Source: Streptomyces sp. WM4235
Lineage (GTDB): Bacteria; Actinomycetota; Actinomycetes; Streptomycetales; Streptomycetaceae
DNA length: 43,200 nucleotides
Assembly (NCBI RefSeq): GCF_001279725.1
Contig: NZ_LGDE01000441.1
Span: forward strand, 1 to 43,200
Direction of reading: 5' to 3'
In this document: in pieces, positions 1 to 8,272 of the stretch
How the letters are laid out: each line of letters opens with the position of its first letter
How positions within the stretch are numbered: the stretch's first letter is position 1
Notes under the pieces: generated by a model
Told to the model about the DNA's origin: nothing
Database searches by the model: none
The model's input: only the letters and a program-made list of their open reading frames with translations
Position numbers and translations under genes: made by a program

Positions 1-1
1 C

Positions 2-2593
2 GCCACGCCCGCCCAAGGCCCCGCCACACCCGCCCCGCCCCCCGGCCAGGGCACCGGCCCCGGCACCGGGGGCAACCTTCGGGCCCGCCTCACCACCTTC
101 GTCGGCCGCGAGGGCGACATCCGCGTCATCGGCGCCGACCTGGCCCGGTCCCGCCTCGTCACCCTGCTCGGGCCCGGCGGCGCCGGCAAGACCCGGCTGT
201 CACAGGAGGCCGCCGAGGCCCACGTTGCCGCCGGCCACCCCGACGGGCGGTGGCCCGACGGGGTGTGGCTCGTCGAACTGGCCCCCGTGGACGATCCCGA
301 GGACGTCGCCGAAGCGGTCCTGGCCGCCCTCGGGGCCCGCCAGACCAAGCTGCGCGGCGCCGCCGCCGAGGAACTGCGCGCGCTGACCGAGCGGGGCGAG
401 GACGACCCGCTCGCCCGACTCGTCGAACACTGCGGCCGGCGCGACCTCCTGCTGCTCCTCGACAACTGCGAGCACGTCATCGACGCCGCCGCCGTCCTCG
501 CCGAACGGCTCCTCACGCACTGCCCCGGCGTCCAGATCCTCGCCACCAGCCGGGAACCCCTCGGCGTGCCGGGCGAATCGTTGCGCCCCGTGGAACCACT
601 GCCCGACCCCGTCGCACTGCGGCTGCTCGCCGACCGCGGCGCCGCGGCCCGCCCCGACTTCCGCGTCGAGGACGACCCGGCCGCCTCCGCCGAGATCTGC
701 CGCCGGCTCGACGGCATGCCCCTCGCCATCGAACTGGCCGCCGCCCGGCTGCGCCTGCTCACCCCCCGCCAGATCGCCGACCGGCTCGACGACCGGTTCC
801 GCCTCCTCACCAGCGGCTCCCGCACCGTCCTGCCCCGCCAACAGACCCTGCGGGCGGTCGTCGACTGGTCCTGGGACCTCCTCGACGCACCCGAACGGGC
901 CGTCCTGCGCCGACTCTCCGTCTTCGCCGGCGGCTGCGACCTCGCCGCCGCCGAGGCCGTCTGCGCCGGCCCCGACGCGGACGCGGTCGTCGACGCGCTC
1001 GGCTCCCTCGTGGACAAGTCCCTCGTCGTCGCGGCCCCCGGCCCCGACGGCGACATGCGCTACCGGCTCCTGGAGACCGTCGCCGAGTACGCCGCCGAGC
1101 GCCTTGCCGAGGTCGCCGAGGACCGCGCCGACACCGAAAGACGCCACCTCACCCACTACCGCGAACTCGCCCGCACCACCGAGCCCCTGCTGCGCGGCCA
1201 CGGCCAGCGCGCGGCCGCCGAGCGACTCGCCACCGAATACGAGAACCTCCGTACCGCGCTGCGCCGCGCCGTCGCCGCCAAGGACGTCGGCGAGGTGCTC
1301 TGCCTGCTGCACTCCCTCGTCTGGTACTGGCACATGCACGACCTGCGCGTCGAGTCCCGCCACTGGTCCGACGCCGCCGTCGCCCTCGGTCCGGACCCCT
1401 TCGCCCCGCCGATCGTCCCCGCCGAACCGGTGTACGAGCGGGTCGTCGACTCGCCCCCGCCCTACACCGGTGAACTGCTCACCGAGGCCTGGCGCGGCGC
1501 CCGGATGATCCACCTCACCGCCCGCGACCAGAACAGCGGCAGCTGGAACGCCCCGGACGTCCGCCTCCAGGTCGAGGGCATGATCGCGGCCTACCGGCCC
1601 GGTCTGCCCCAGACCTGCCGGTTCCCCACCGCCCTGTGGATCTACGCCGTGATGATCGCCGGCGATCCGGAACTGCTCCGGCGCATCATCGACGAGACCG
1701 TCGAGACCACCCGCGCACTCGGCTACCGCTGGGAGCTGGGCTCCGCGCTCCAACTGCGCGCCAACGTCCGGGCGAACCGAGCCGCGTCGTTCGGCGACGC
1801 CGCCCGGGACGCCGAGGAGAGCCTCGCGGTCTTCCGCGAGCTCGGCGACGACTGGGGCTGCGCCGAGGCACTGTCCGCCCGCGCCGAAGCCCTGGAGAAA
1901 CGCGGCGAGTACGCGTTGGCCGCCGCCGACTTCCGGGCCGCGATCGAGCACGCCGAGCGGCTCGGCGCCCCCGCCCAGGTCACGGTCCTGCGGGTACGGA
2001 TGGCCGGCACCCTCGCCGAGGAGGGCCGGCTGGAGGAGGCGGAGGAGATCCTGACCGGGCTCCTCGCCGTCATCCGGCAGTACCGCAACGAGGCCATGCC
2101 GGCCGCCCGCATGTTCCTCGCCAACCTCTACGGCCGCACCGGCCGTCTCGTCGAGGCCCGCGCCGAACTCGACTCCCTGCGCGAGGAGTTCGCCTTCGGC
2201 GCGTACGCGATCTTCGACGGCTTCCTGCTCGGGATCCTGGCCTGGCTCGACAACAAGGAGGGCAGGCACGAGGAGGCGCTGACGCTCATCCGGGAGGCCA
2301 CGACGACCCTCCAGGACCCGATGGCGCTGATGGTGGCCCCGCAACAGTCGGCCGTGCACCTGCTGATCGCGGCCGTGTCCCTCCTGGGGCTCGGCGCTCC
2401 GCGTGACGCCGCCCGGCTCCTCGGTGCCTACCGGGCCCTGGTGCCGGCCGGCCACTTCCCCGTCACCACCGAACGCGAGGACGCCGCCCTCGTCGAGGAG
2501 TCGGCGAGGGCGGCGCTGGGGGACACCGGGTACGAGGCGGCGTACGCCGAAGGCGGCGGCCTCACCCTGGAGCAAGCCACCGCCCTCGTCTGA
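2..2593 (+). CDS. AfsR/SARP-like NB-ARC regulator, 5' end outside window
   Basis: The reading frame is already open at base 2, so the start and any N-terminal DNA-binding/BTAD domain lie upstream. The visible part begins with a Pro/Gly linker and an FVGRE motif, followed by a Walker A loop GPGGAGKT (bases 173-196). Next come Walker B LLLLLDNCEHV near base 450, a GLPL-like motif DGMPLAIELAA near base 715, and a winged-helix segment (VVDWSWDLLDAPER, then LRRLSVFAGG). The last ~400 residues are helical and TPR-like. This is the signal-transduction ATPase architecture of AfsR/SARP regulators, where nucleotide-driven oligomerisation controls transcription of secondary-metabolism or stress genes. 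It faces the ABC exporter gene pair, so it may regulate it, but nothing in the sequence proves that. A LuxR-type output domain upstream is also possible. Confidence 0.85.
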   Translation, partial: ATPAQGPATPAPPPGQGTGPGTGGNLRARLTTFVGREGDIRVIGADLARSRLVTLLGPGGAGKTRLSQEAAEAHVAAGHPDGRWPDGVWLVELAPVDDPEDVAEAVLAALGARQTKLRGAAAEELRALTERGEDDPLARLVEHCGRRDLLLLLDNCEHVIDAAAVLAERLLTHCPGVQILATSREPLGVPGESLRPVEPLPDPVALRLLADRGAAARPDFRVEDDPAASAEICRRLDGMPLAIELAAARLRLLTPRQIADRLDDRFRLLTSGSRTVLPRQQTLRAVVDWSWDLLDAPERAVLRRLSVFAGGCDLAAAEAVCAGPDADAVVDALGSLVDKSLVVAAPGPDGDMRYRLLETVAEYAAERLAEVAEDRADTERRHLTHYRELARTTEPLLRGHGQRAAAERLATEYENLRTALRRAVAAKDVGEVLCLLHSLVWYWHMHDLRVESRHWSDAAVALGPDPFAPPIVPAEPVYERVVDSPPPYTGELLTEAWRGARMIHLTARDQNSGSWNAPDVRLQVEGMIAAYRPGLPQTCRFPTALWIYAVMIAGDPELLRRIIDETVETTRALGYRWELGSALQLRANVRANRAASFGDAARDAEESLAVFRELGDDWGCAEALSARAEALEKRGEYALAAADFRAAIEHAERLGAPAQVTVLRVRMAGTLAEEGRLEEAEEILTGLLAVIRQYRNEAMPAARMFLANLYGRTGRLVEARAELDSLREEFAFGAYAIFDGFLLGILAWLDNKEGRHEEALTLIREATTTLQDPMALMVAPQQSAVHLLIAAVSLLGLGAPRDAARLLGAYRALVPAGHFPVTTEREDAALVEESARAALGDTGYEAAYAEGGGLTLEQATALV

Positions 2594-2656
2594 ACCGTCC
2601 GCCCGCGCGAGTCCTGTCGGAGCATCGCCCCGCGCCGGCCCGGCGGACCCCGCGGG

Positions 2657-3511
2657 TCAGGTCTTGTTGCGGAACTTGCGGACCGCGAGCGGCATGGTGA
2701 TCGCGGTGATCGCGACCGACCAGATCAAGGTCATCATCACCGAGTGGCCGACCGGGCCGCCGTTCATCAGGCCGCGCGCCGCGTCGGCCAGGTTGGACAG
2801 CGGGTTGTAGTCCGTGAAGGCCTGCAACCACCCCGGCATGGTCGCCGGGGGCGCGAAGATCGAGCTGCCGAACTGCAACGGCATCAGCACCAGCATGGCC
2901 ATGCCCTGTACGGCCTGGGCGGTCTTCATGGTGAGACCCAGCAGGATGAAGATCCACATCAGCGAGGCGCCGAAGACGGCCGACAGACCGATGGCGAGGA
3001 ACAGGTCCAGCACCGAGGTCTTGATCGACAGCCCCAGGATGAAGCCCATGACGAGCAGGATGGTGATGGCGACCAGCATCCGGCCGATCTCCACCACGAT
3101 CTTCGCGATGAGCACCGACGAGCGGGCGATCGGCATGGACCGGAACCGGTCCATCACGCCCTTCTTGAAGTCGTCGTTGACCCCGGTGCCGACCGCCATG
3201 GCGATGTTCATGCCCATCATCGCCATCAGGCCGGGCACCAGATAGTTGACGTACTCGCCCTGATTGCCCTTGCCGGAGATCGCGCCGCCGAAGACGAACA
3301 CGAACAGCAGAGTGAAGATGATCGGCATGAACAGGACGTCGAACATCGACTCGGGGTCCTGCTTGATCTGCAGCGCGTTGCGGCGCACCAGGGCGCCGAT
3401 GTGCCGCAGGTTGCCCCGCAGGCCGATCCGGCCCTCGTCGGGCAGGTCGCGCGGCGCCGCGTCCGGGACGGTCGCGGTACTTTCGGGCTTGGACGTGGTG
3501 ACGGTGCTCAT
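2657..3511 (-). CDS. ABC-2 type (DrrB-like) transporter permease
   Basis: A 284-residue membrane protein of the ABC-2 permease family, which forms the transmembrane half of an exporter. After a ~45-residue cytosolic N-terminus it has about six hydrophobic segments, including IIFTLLFVFVFGG, YLVPGLMAMMGMNIAMAV, ITILLVMGFILGLS and LFLAIGLSAVFGASLMWIF. The C-terminal FRNKT ending and the PLSNLADAARGLMNG stretch are typical of DrrB/daunorubicin-resistance-type permeases. The ATG overlaps the stop of the ATPase gene by four bases (ATGA), so the two are translationally coupled and should form one complex. Substrate is unknown; drugs, lipids or a natural product are the usual candidates for this family. 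Confidence 0.92.
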   Translation of the reverse strand: MSTVTTSKPESTATVPDAAPRDLPDEGRIGLRGNLRHIGALVRRNALQIKQDPESMFDVLFMPIIFTLLFVFVFGGAISGKGNQGEYVNYLVPGLMAMMGMNIAMAVGTGVNDDFKKGVMDRFRSMPIARSSVLIAKIVVEIGRMLVAITILLVMGFILGLSIKTSVLDLFLAIGLSAVFGASLMWIFILLGLTMKTAQAVQGMAMLVLMPLQFGSSIFAPPATMPGWLQAFTDYNPLSNLADAARGLMNGGPVGHSVMMTLIWSVAITAITMPLAVRKFRNKT

Positions 3512-4530
3512 GCCGCGACCTCCTCGGTCTGCCGGGTGGGAACGGACGCCTCGGCGGAGGGCTTCTGACCGGTGATGGACAGGAAGACCTCGTCGAGGCT
3601 GGGCAGGTGGGTGCCGAGATCGGCTATCGCGTAGCCGCGGCCGGCCAGCAGCCCGATCGCCGCGGTCAACTGCTCGTCGCTCAGGATCGGTACCAGCAGG
3701 ACGCCCTCGTCCGGCACGGCCTGGGAACCGGCCACGCCGTCGAGACCGGCCTCCGCCAGCGCGCGGGCCATGCCCGGCAGATCGGAGGAGGCGACGGGAC
3801 GGATCTTCAGGGTGCGGCCGCCGACCCGGGCCTTCAGCTCGTCGACCTTGCCGTTGGCGATGACCTTGCCCTTGTCGATGACCGTCAGCTCGTTCGCGAG
3901 CTGCTCGGCCTCCTCCATGTACTGGGTGGTCAGCAGCACGGTGGCGCCCTCGGCGACCATCCGCTGCACCTCGTCCCACACCTCGTTGCGGGTGCGGGGG
4001 TCCAGACCGGTGGTCGGCTCGTCCAGATACAGCACGGCCGGGCGGCCGATCATGGAGGCGGCCAGGTCGAGCCGGCGGCGCATGCCGCCGGAGTAGTTCA
4101 TGACCGCCTTCTTGGCGGCCTCCGTCAGCGAGAACCGCTCCAGCAGCTCGTCGGCGCGGGACCGGGCCTCCTTGCGGGGCAGGTCCAGCAGCCGGCCGAT
4201 CATGTAGAGGTTCTCCCAGCCGGACAGCTTCTCGTCGACCGAGGCGTACTGACCGGTGAGGCCGATGGTGCGGCGCAGCTGCCGGGGCTGGCGGACCACG
4301 TCGAAGCCCGCCACCGTCGCCGTCCCGGCGTCCGGGGTGATCAGGGTGGAGAGGACGCGGACCAGGGTGGTCTTTCCCGCGCCGTTGGGCCCGAGCACCC
4401 CGAGCACGGTGCCCTCACGGACATCGAGGTCCACGCCGTCGAGGGCCTTGGTCTCGCCGTAGTGCTTGACCAACCCCCGGACCTGTACGGCGTGTGAGCC
4501 GCTCGGGGAAGTCTTGTCGTTTCGCGTCAT
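3508..4530 (-). CDS. ABC transporter ATP-binding protein (DrrA-like)
   Basis: A 340-residue nucleotide-binding subunit that would drive the exporter permease encoded immediately downstream. It shows Walker A GPNGAGKTT, a Q-loop (TGQYASVDEKLSG), signature MNYSGGMRRRLDLA, Walker B AVLYLDEPTTGLD, and the H-loop region TTQYMEEAEQLA, where the usual switch histidine is glutamine as in many DrrA proteins. A C-terminal ~90-residue extension (LKIRPV... to GYAIADLGTHLPSLDEVFLSITG) is characteristic of the DrrA subfamily. I chose the ATG at 4530 (MTRNDKTS); an in-frame ATG three codons upstream at 4539 is equally possible, and neither has a strong Shine-Dalgarno. The stop overlaps the permease start by four bases. 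Confidence 0.93.
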   Translation of the reverse strand: MTRNDKTSPSGSHAVQVRGLVKHYGETKALDGVDLDVREGTVLGVLGPNGAGKTTLVRVLSTLITPDAGTATVAGFDVVRQPRQLRRTIGLTGQYASVDEKLSGWENLYMIGRLLDLPRKEARSRADELLERFSLTEAAKKAVMNYSGGMRRRLDLAASMIGRPAVLYLDEPTTGLDPRTRNEVWDEVQRMVAEGATVLLTTQYMEEAEQLANELTVIDKGKVIANGKVDELKARVGGRTLKIRPVASSDLPGMARALAEAGLDGVAGSQAVPDEGVLLVPILSDEQLTAAIGLLAGRGYAIADLGTHLPSLDEVFLSITGQKPSAEASVPTRQTEEVAA

Positions 4531-4595
4531 GGACCCCATGGGACCAGCCGCCACTGACAAAGCACCGACAGCCGACCGACAGCCGACCCACACGA

Positions 4596-4634
4596 GCCCC
4601 CGGCCCGCCGACGAGACGTCGAGGGGCCGGGGGC
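4596..4634 (-). terminator. Strong hairpin terminator downstream of panB
   Basis: A perfect 11-bp G/C stem (4596-4606 with 4624-4634) encloses a second 5-bp stem (CGACG/CGTCG, loop AGA). It begins eight bases beyond the panB stop and precedes the ABC transporter genes. There is no clear U-tract, as is usual in high-GC actinobacteria. Confidence 0.7.
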
Positions 4635-4641
4635 GGCAGGC

Positions 4642-5502
4642 CTAGTGGAAGGCGTGCTCGGCCTGCGGGAACGTTCCGCCGACCACGTCCTGCGCGAACG
4701 CCTTCGCCGCGTCGCCCATGGTCTGCCGCAGGTTCGCGTACTGCTTGACGAACTTCGGCATCTTCCCGCCCGTCAGGCCCATCATGTCCGTCCACACCAG
4801 CACCTGGGCGTCGCACTCCGACCCGGCGCCGATGCCGACCGTCGGGATGTGCAGCGACCGGGTGACCTCGGCGGCCAGCTCCGCCGGCACGAGCTCCAGC
4901 ACCACCGCGAAGGCGCCCGCGTCCTGCGCCGCCTTCGCGTCCCGCAGCAGCCGGTGAGCGTCCTCGTCACTGCGGCCCTGCACCCGGTAGCCCATGGAGT
5001 TCACGGACTGCGGGGTCAGACCCAGGTGGGACATGACCGGGATGCCCGACTGCACGATCAGCTCGGTCTGGGCCAGCGAACGCTCGCCGCCCTCCAGCTT
5101 CACCGCGCCGACCCCGGCCTCCTTGACCAGCCGCGTCGCACTGCGCAGCGCCTGCACGGCGCCTTCCTGGTAGGAGCCGAACGGCAGGTCGCCGACGATC
5201 AGGGCGCGGCTCGTGCCACGTACGACGGCCGCCGAAAGCAGGGTCATCTCGTCCATCGTCACGGGGACGGTGGTCTCGTAGCCGAGGTGACAGTTGCCCA
5301 TCGAGTCGCCGACGAGCATGACCGGAATGCCGGCCTCGTCGAACACGGACGCGGTCATCGCGTCGTAGGCGGTGAGCATCGGCCACTTCTCGCCGCGCTC
5401 CTTGGCCAGGGCCAGGTCGCGGATGGTGATGCGGCGCGTTCCCGTGCCCCCGTACAGGGTGGGGCCGGAGGTCTCGCGGGCAGGCGAAACGACATGCGTC
5501 AT
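4642..5502 (-). CDS. panB: 3-methyl-2-oxobutanoate hydroxymethyltransferase (PanB)
   Basis: PanB transfers a hydroxymethyl group from 5,10-methylene-tetrahydrofolate to alpha-ketoisovalerate, giving ketopantoate, the first step of pantothenate/CoA synthesis in the cytosol. The 286-residue protein has the expected TIM-barrel landmarks: ITIRDLALAKERGEKWPMLTAYDAMTA, the Mg-binding VGDSMGN, VKLEGG, SHLGLTPQSVN, LELVPAELA with the catalytic-type Glu, and GIGAGSECDAQVLVWTDMMGL. The ATG at 5502 is chosen over one seven codons upstream because an AAGGAG sits eight bases before it. The gene is a lone transcription unit ending in a strong hairpin and diverges from the phosphatase-fold gene. panC and panD are not in the window. 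Confidence 0.96.
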   Translation of the reverse strand: MTHVVSPARETSGPTLYGGTGTRRITIRDLALAKERGEKWPMLTAYDAMTASVFDEAGIPVMLVGDSMGNCHLGYETTVPVTMDEMTLLSAAVVRGTSRALIVGDLPFGSYQEGAVQALRSATRLVKEAGVGAVKLEGGERSLAQTELIVQSGIPVMSHLGLTPQSVNSMGYRVQGRSDEDAHRLLRDAKAAQDAGAFAVVLELVPAELAAEVTRSLHIPTVGIGAGSECDAQVLVWTDMMGLTGGKMPKFVKQYANLRQTMGDAAKAFAQDVVGGTFPQAEHAFH

Positions 5503-5748
5503 GGCTGCTGCTCCTTGTGTCATCTCGAGGCGCCCTCACGGCGTCCCCGGACTTACCCCCCATGGTGGCACTCGCCGGCCCCGACACGGAAGTGGCGCGA
5601 TGACCGGTCCGTCACACTCATGGCCCCTCCCGGGACGCGCCACGCCCAATGTGCGCGTTTCGTGACAAGCGGAACCCCGACCGCACGGCCGTTCGTCCTC
5701 ACGGTGGTACGGCCGGCAAGGACGGCACGGATCTGCTTCGAACATCGC

Positions 5749-5754
5749 CTAGGG
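5749..5754 (+). promoter_or_regulatory. Possible -10 hexamer for the EEP-family gene
   Basis: A TAGGGT hexamer lies about 47 bases before the start codon at 5801, in the 298-base divergent region between panB and this gene. It matches the TANNNT form of Streptomyces vegetative promoters, but I find no convincing -35 element. The rest of 5503-5800 shows no gene I can support. Confidence 0.25.
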
Positions 5755-5800
5755 TCAAGGGGCGGGGACGGAGCGCGAGCACGGCAGCGAGGGCAGTGGA

Positions 5801-6829
5801 ATGGCACAGGCGTACATGACGGAGACGGGAAACGGCGGCTCGGAGCCCGAGCCCTCCCGATCCGGTCTCCGACGCCGACTGGCCGACCTGCGCCGAGACC
5901 GGGGAATCTGGCGCCGGGGAAAGGTCAGCGCCGGCCTCGCCGCACTGATCTCGCTCGTGATGATCTTCCACGCCGACCTGCCGAACGACGTGGGCAACCT
6001 CGGCAGCCTCACCGAGACCTTCCTGCCCTGGCTGGGCCTGGCCGTGCCGGTCCTGCTCGTCACCGCCGTGATCCGCAAGTCGGCGACCGCCCTGCTGTCG
6101 ATACTGTTGACCGCCGCGGTCTGGGCGAACCTGTTCGGCGGCCTGGTCACCGACAAGTCCGGCGGCGGCGGCAACCTGATGGTCGTCACCCACAACGTGG
6201 ACGCCGACAACACCGACCCGCGCGGCACCGCCGAATCCGTCGCCGGCTCCGGCGCCGACGTGCTGGCGCTGACGGAGCTCAAGGCCGGCGTCGTCCCCGT
6301 CTACGAGAAGGCCCTGGCCGGGGTGTACAAGTACCACGCCGTCGAGGGCACGGTCGGCGTGTGGAGCAAGTACCCGCTGTCCTCCAGCGCCCCCGTCGAC
6401 ATCAAGATGGGCTGGACCCGGGCCATGCGCACCACCGTGGACACCGCCCACGGCCAGGTCGCCGTGTTCGTCGCCCACCTCCCCTCGGTCCGGGTGAAGC
6501 TCAACGCCGGATTCACGGCCAACCAGCGCGACAACAGCGCCGACGCGCTCGGCGCCGCCCTGGCCTCCGAACCGCTGAAGAAGGTCGTCCTGCTCGGCGA
6601 CCTCAACGGCACGATGAACGACCGGGCCCTGTCCGAGGTCACGTCCCAGATGCGCTCGACCCAGGGCGCGGCGGGCGACGGCTTCGGCTTCAGCTGGCCC
6701 GCCCAGTTCCCGATGGCCCGCATCGACCAGATCATGGTGCGCGGAATCGTCCCCGACGCCTCCTGGACCCTGTCGCGCACCGGCAGCGACCACCTCCCGG
6801 TCGCGGCACGGATGACCGTCAAGGACTAG
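5801..6829 (+). CDS. Membrane-anchored endonuclease/exonuclease/phosphatase-family protein
   Basis: A 342-residue protein with a basic cytosolic N-terminus (~1-40), three closely packed transmembrane helices (roughly 41-60, 70-89 and 94-115) and an extracytoplasmic catalytic domain of the DNase I/sphingomyelinase-like fold. Diagnostic motifs are VVTHNVDADN, DVLALTELKA with the metal-ligand Glu, VAHLPSV, LLGDLNGTMND with the catalytic Asp/Asn, IDQIMV and the C-terminal GSDHLPV with the catalytic His. All expected active-site residues are present, so it is probably an active Mg-dependent phosphodiesterase or phosphatase acting outside the membrane on a lipid, nucleotide or extracellular DNA. 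The substrate cannot be read from sequence. It precedes the TIR gene pair by 279 bases on the same strand. Confidence 0.88.
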   Translation: MAQAYMTETGNGGSEPEPSRSGLRRRLADLRRDRGIWRRGKVSAGLAALISLVMIFHADLPNDVGNLGSLTETFLPWLGLAVPVLLVTAVIRKSATALLSILLTAAVWANLFGGLVTDKSGGGGNLMVVTHNVDADNTDPRGTAESVAGSGADVLALTELKAGVVPVYEKALAGVYKYHAVEGTVGVWSKYPLSSSAPVDIKMGWTRAMRTTVDTAHGQVAVFVAHLPSVRVKLNAGFTANQRDNSADALGAALASEPLKKVVLLGDLNGTMNDRALSEVTSQMRSTQGAAGDGFGFSWPAQFPMARIDQIMVRGIVPDASWTLSRTGSDHLPVAARMTVKD

Positions 6830-6839
6830 GCCGCCTCTT

Positions 6840-6867
6840 TCGGAACCTGCCGGATCGACAGTTCCGA
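6840..6867 (+). terminator. Weak inverted repeat after the EEP-family gene
   Basis: TCGGAAC (6840-6846) pairs with GTTCCGA (6861-6867) around a 14-base loop, starting 10 bases after the stop codon. It could end the upstream transcript. The rest of the gap up to 7108 shows no supported gene. Confidence 0.35.
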
Positions 6868-7108
6868 GACAGAGCCCGGGCCCCTCGTTGGCCTGGCATT
6901 CTCGCCATACCGCTTACAGATCGTCCCCGAAACGGCAGACTGCACAGCACGTTGACGCCTCGGGGGGTTCCCGTGAGCCATGCGCCGTCATGCCCACCGG
7001 CCATCGGTGCGCCGAGCGCGGCCTGTGTGACACGGGCGTGCGGGGCCCGGCCGATGTCGAGGCCCCGTAAGGCGTCACCGACACCTACCAGTACAGGATC
7101 GCGGCGCC

Positions 7109-7558
7109 ATGACCTCTGCGACAGTCGACTTTTTCATCAGCTACACCGGCGTCAACGCCGATTGGGCGGCGTGGATCAACGACGCTCTCGAAGAAGCCGG
7201 ATACCGAACCGTTGTCCAGTCGCTGGACTTCACCGCCGGCGGAAACTTCGTCGCCGACATGGACCTGGCCCTGCACCGTGCCGAGCGCATCGTCCTGGTC
7301 CTCACTCCCGCGTTCCTGAAGTCAGGGATGACGGCGGCCGAATGGACCGCTGTCTTCAGGAAGGACCCCGACGGGTCGCGCCGCCTGATCGTCCCGGTGA
7401 TGGTGGAGCCCACCGCGGTGGAGGGACTTCTCGGCCCCCGCACGCGCATCTCGCTCGTCGGACTGGACTCGGACTCCGCCCGTCGCACGCTCCTGGACGG
7501 TTTGCGACCCGCGCGTTCCCGCCCGCGTACCCGCGCTCCGTTTCCAGGTGCTCGATGA
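7109..7558 (+). CDS. Stand-alone TIR-domain protein (first of tandem pair)
   Basis: A 149-residue protein that is almost entirely a TIR_2-type domain. Visible elements are the box-1-like beta strand VDFFISYTGVNADWAAWI (residues 6-23), GYRTVVQSLDF, the loop GGNFVADMDLAL, ERIVLVLTPAFLKSG and AAEWTAVF. Glu78 is in the place of the catalytic glutamate of NAD-cleaving TIR domains (inferred by position only). In actinobacteria this TIR type is commonly the N-terminal module of larger proteins, followed by a Pro-rich linker containing FPG and then NB-ARC/TPR or effector parts. Here the protein stops just after such a linker (APFPGAR). The stop overlaps the next TIR gene by four bases. An AGGA lies about 11 bases before the ATG. 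The role could be NAD(P) hydrolysis, signalling or scaffolding. Confidence 0.85.
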   Translation: MTSATVDFFISYTGVNADWAAWINDALEEAGYRTVVQSLDFTAGGNFVADMDLALHRAERIVLVLTPAFLKSGMTAAEWTAVFRKDPDGSRRLIVPVMVEPTAVEGLLGPRTRISLVGLDSDSARRTLLDGLRPARSRPRTRAPFPGAR

Positions 7559-8214
7559 CGGTCGACTTCTTCATCTCGTACGCCGACGACGATCTCACCT
7601 GGGCCGAATGGATCGGCTGGCAACTGGAGAACGACGGGTACACCGTCAGCCTGGGGGCCTGGGACCACGAGACCCCCGGGGGCAACAGCGTGCTGTCACG
7701 CAGCCGGGACCTGGAGGTGGCGGAACGGCTGATCGCCGTGGTCTCGCCTTCCTACCGCCTCTCGCCGCAGAGCGGCGCGGAGTGGTCGTCGTTCGTGCGT
7801 GACGATCCGGCCGGTGAAGGTCTCACCGTCGTTCCGGTGGAGGTCGAGCCCGTCCCACGCAGCGCGTTGCTGGGCAATCTCACCCCCGTGGTCCTGCACG
7901 GCCTGTCGGAGGGGCAGGCCGCGACGGCACTCCGGGAGGCCGTCACCCGGACGCGTTTGAAGCCCTCCCGGGAACCGGGGTTCCCGGGGCGCGGAGCACC
8001 GCGGTTCCCACGGCGCGCCAACCCCACCGGTGTGCGCGCCGACACGAAGTTCCTGCTGGTCCTGCTGATGTTCGACGGCGCCTTCTTCCTGTACGGCGCC
8101 ACGAGTTACAGCGGTGACGGGGGAAGCGCCGACCTGAAACGGGCGCTCTTCGCCATCCTGGCGCTCGTCTTCACCGTCGGCACCGTCAAACGATGGTTCA
8201 AGCGCCGCTTCTGA
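7555..8214 (+). CDS. TIR-domain protein with C-terminal membrane hairpin (second of tandem pair)
   Basis: A 219-residue protein whose ATG overlaps the upstream TIR gene's stop (ATGA), giving strict translational coupling. Residues 3-130 form a second TIR_2 domain: VDFFISYADDDLTWAEWIGWQLE, GYTVSLGAWD, GGNSVLSRSRDL, AERLIAVVSPSY and GAEWSSF, with Glu76 at the putative catalytic position. Residues ~134-160 are a basic Pro/Gly linker containing GFPGRG. Residues ~166-181 and 197-211 are hydrophobic and form a probable two-helix hairpin, ending in the basic tail KRWFKRRF. The TIR domain should therefore face the cytosol at the membrane. The two TIR proteins differ clearly in sequence, so this is an old duplication or a heteromeric pair. 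No sensor or NB-ARC partner lies next to them. Confidence 0.85.
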   Translation: MTVDFFISYADDDLTWAEWIGWQLENDGYTVSLGAWDHETPGGNSVLSRSRDLEVAERLIAVVSPSYRLSPQSGAEWSSFVRDDPAGEGLTVVPVEVEPVPRSALLGNLTPVVLHGLSEGQAATALREAVTRTRLKPSREPGFPGRGAPRFPRRANPTGVRADTKFLLVLLMFDGAFFLYGATSYSGDGGSADLKRALFAILALVFTVGTVKRWFKRRF

Positions 8215-8272
8215 CTCCCGCGCGCCCCGCCACGGCGGGTCCCGGACGAACCGGGAGCCCGCTGCCCGCTCC

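Noticed and set aside
200..2575. Long minus-strand open frame of 791 codons opposite the NB-ARC regulator
   Set aside because: High-GC antisense shadow: no family motifs, composition dominated by Gly/Val/Glu/Arg. The plus-strand frame carries Walker A/B and the GLPL motif.
4645..7554. Very long plus-strand open frame running from panB through the EEP gene into the second TIR gene
   Set aside because: Only its last 660 bases (from 7555) encode a recognisable protein; the rest is antisense or out of frame to panB, the EEP gene and the first TIR gene.
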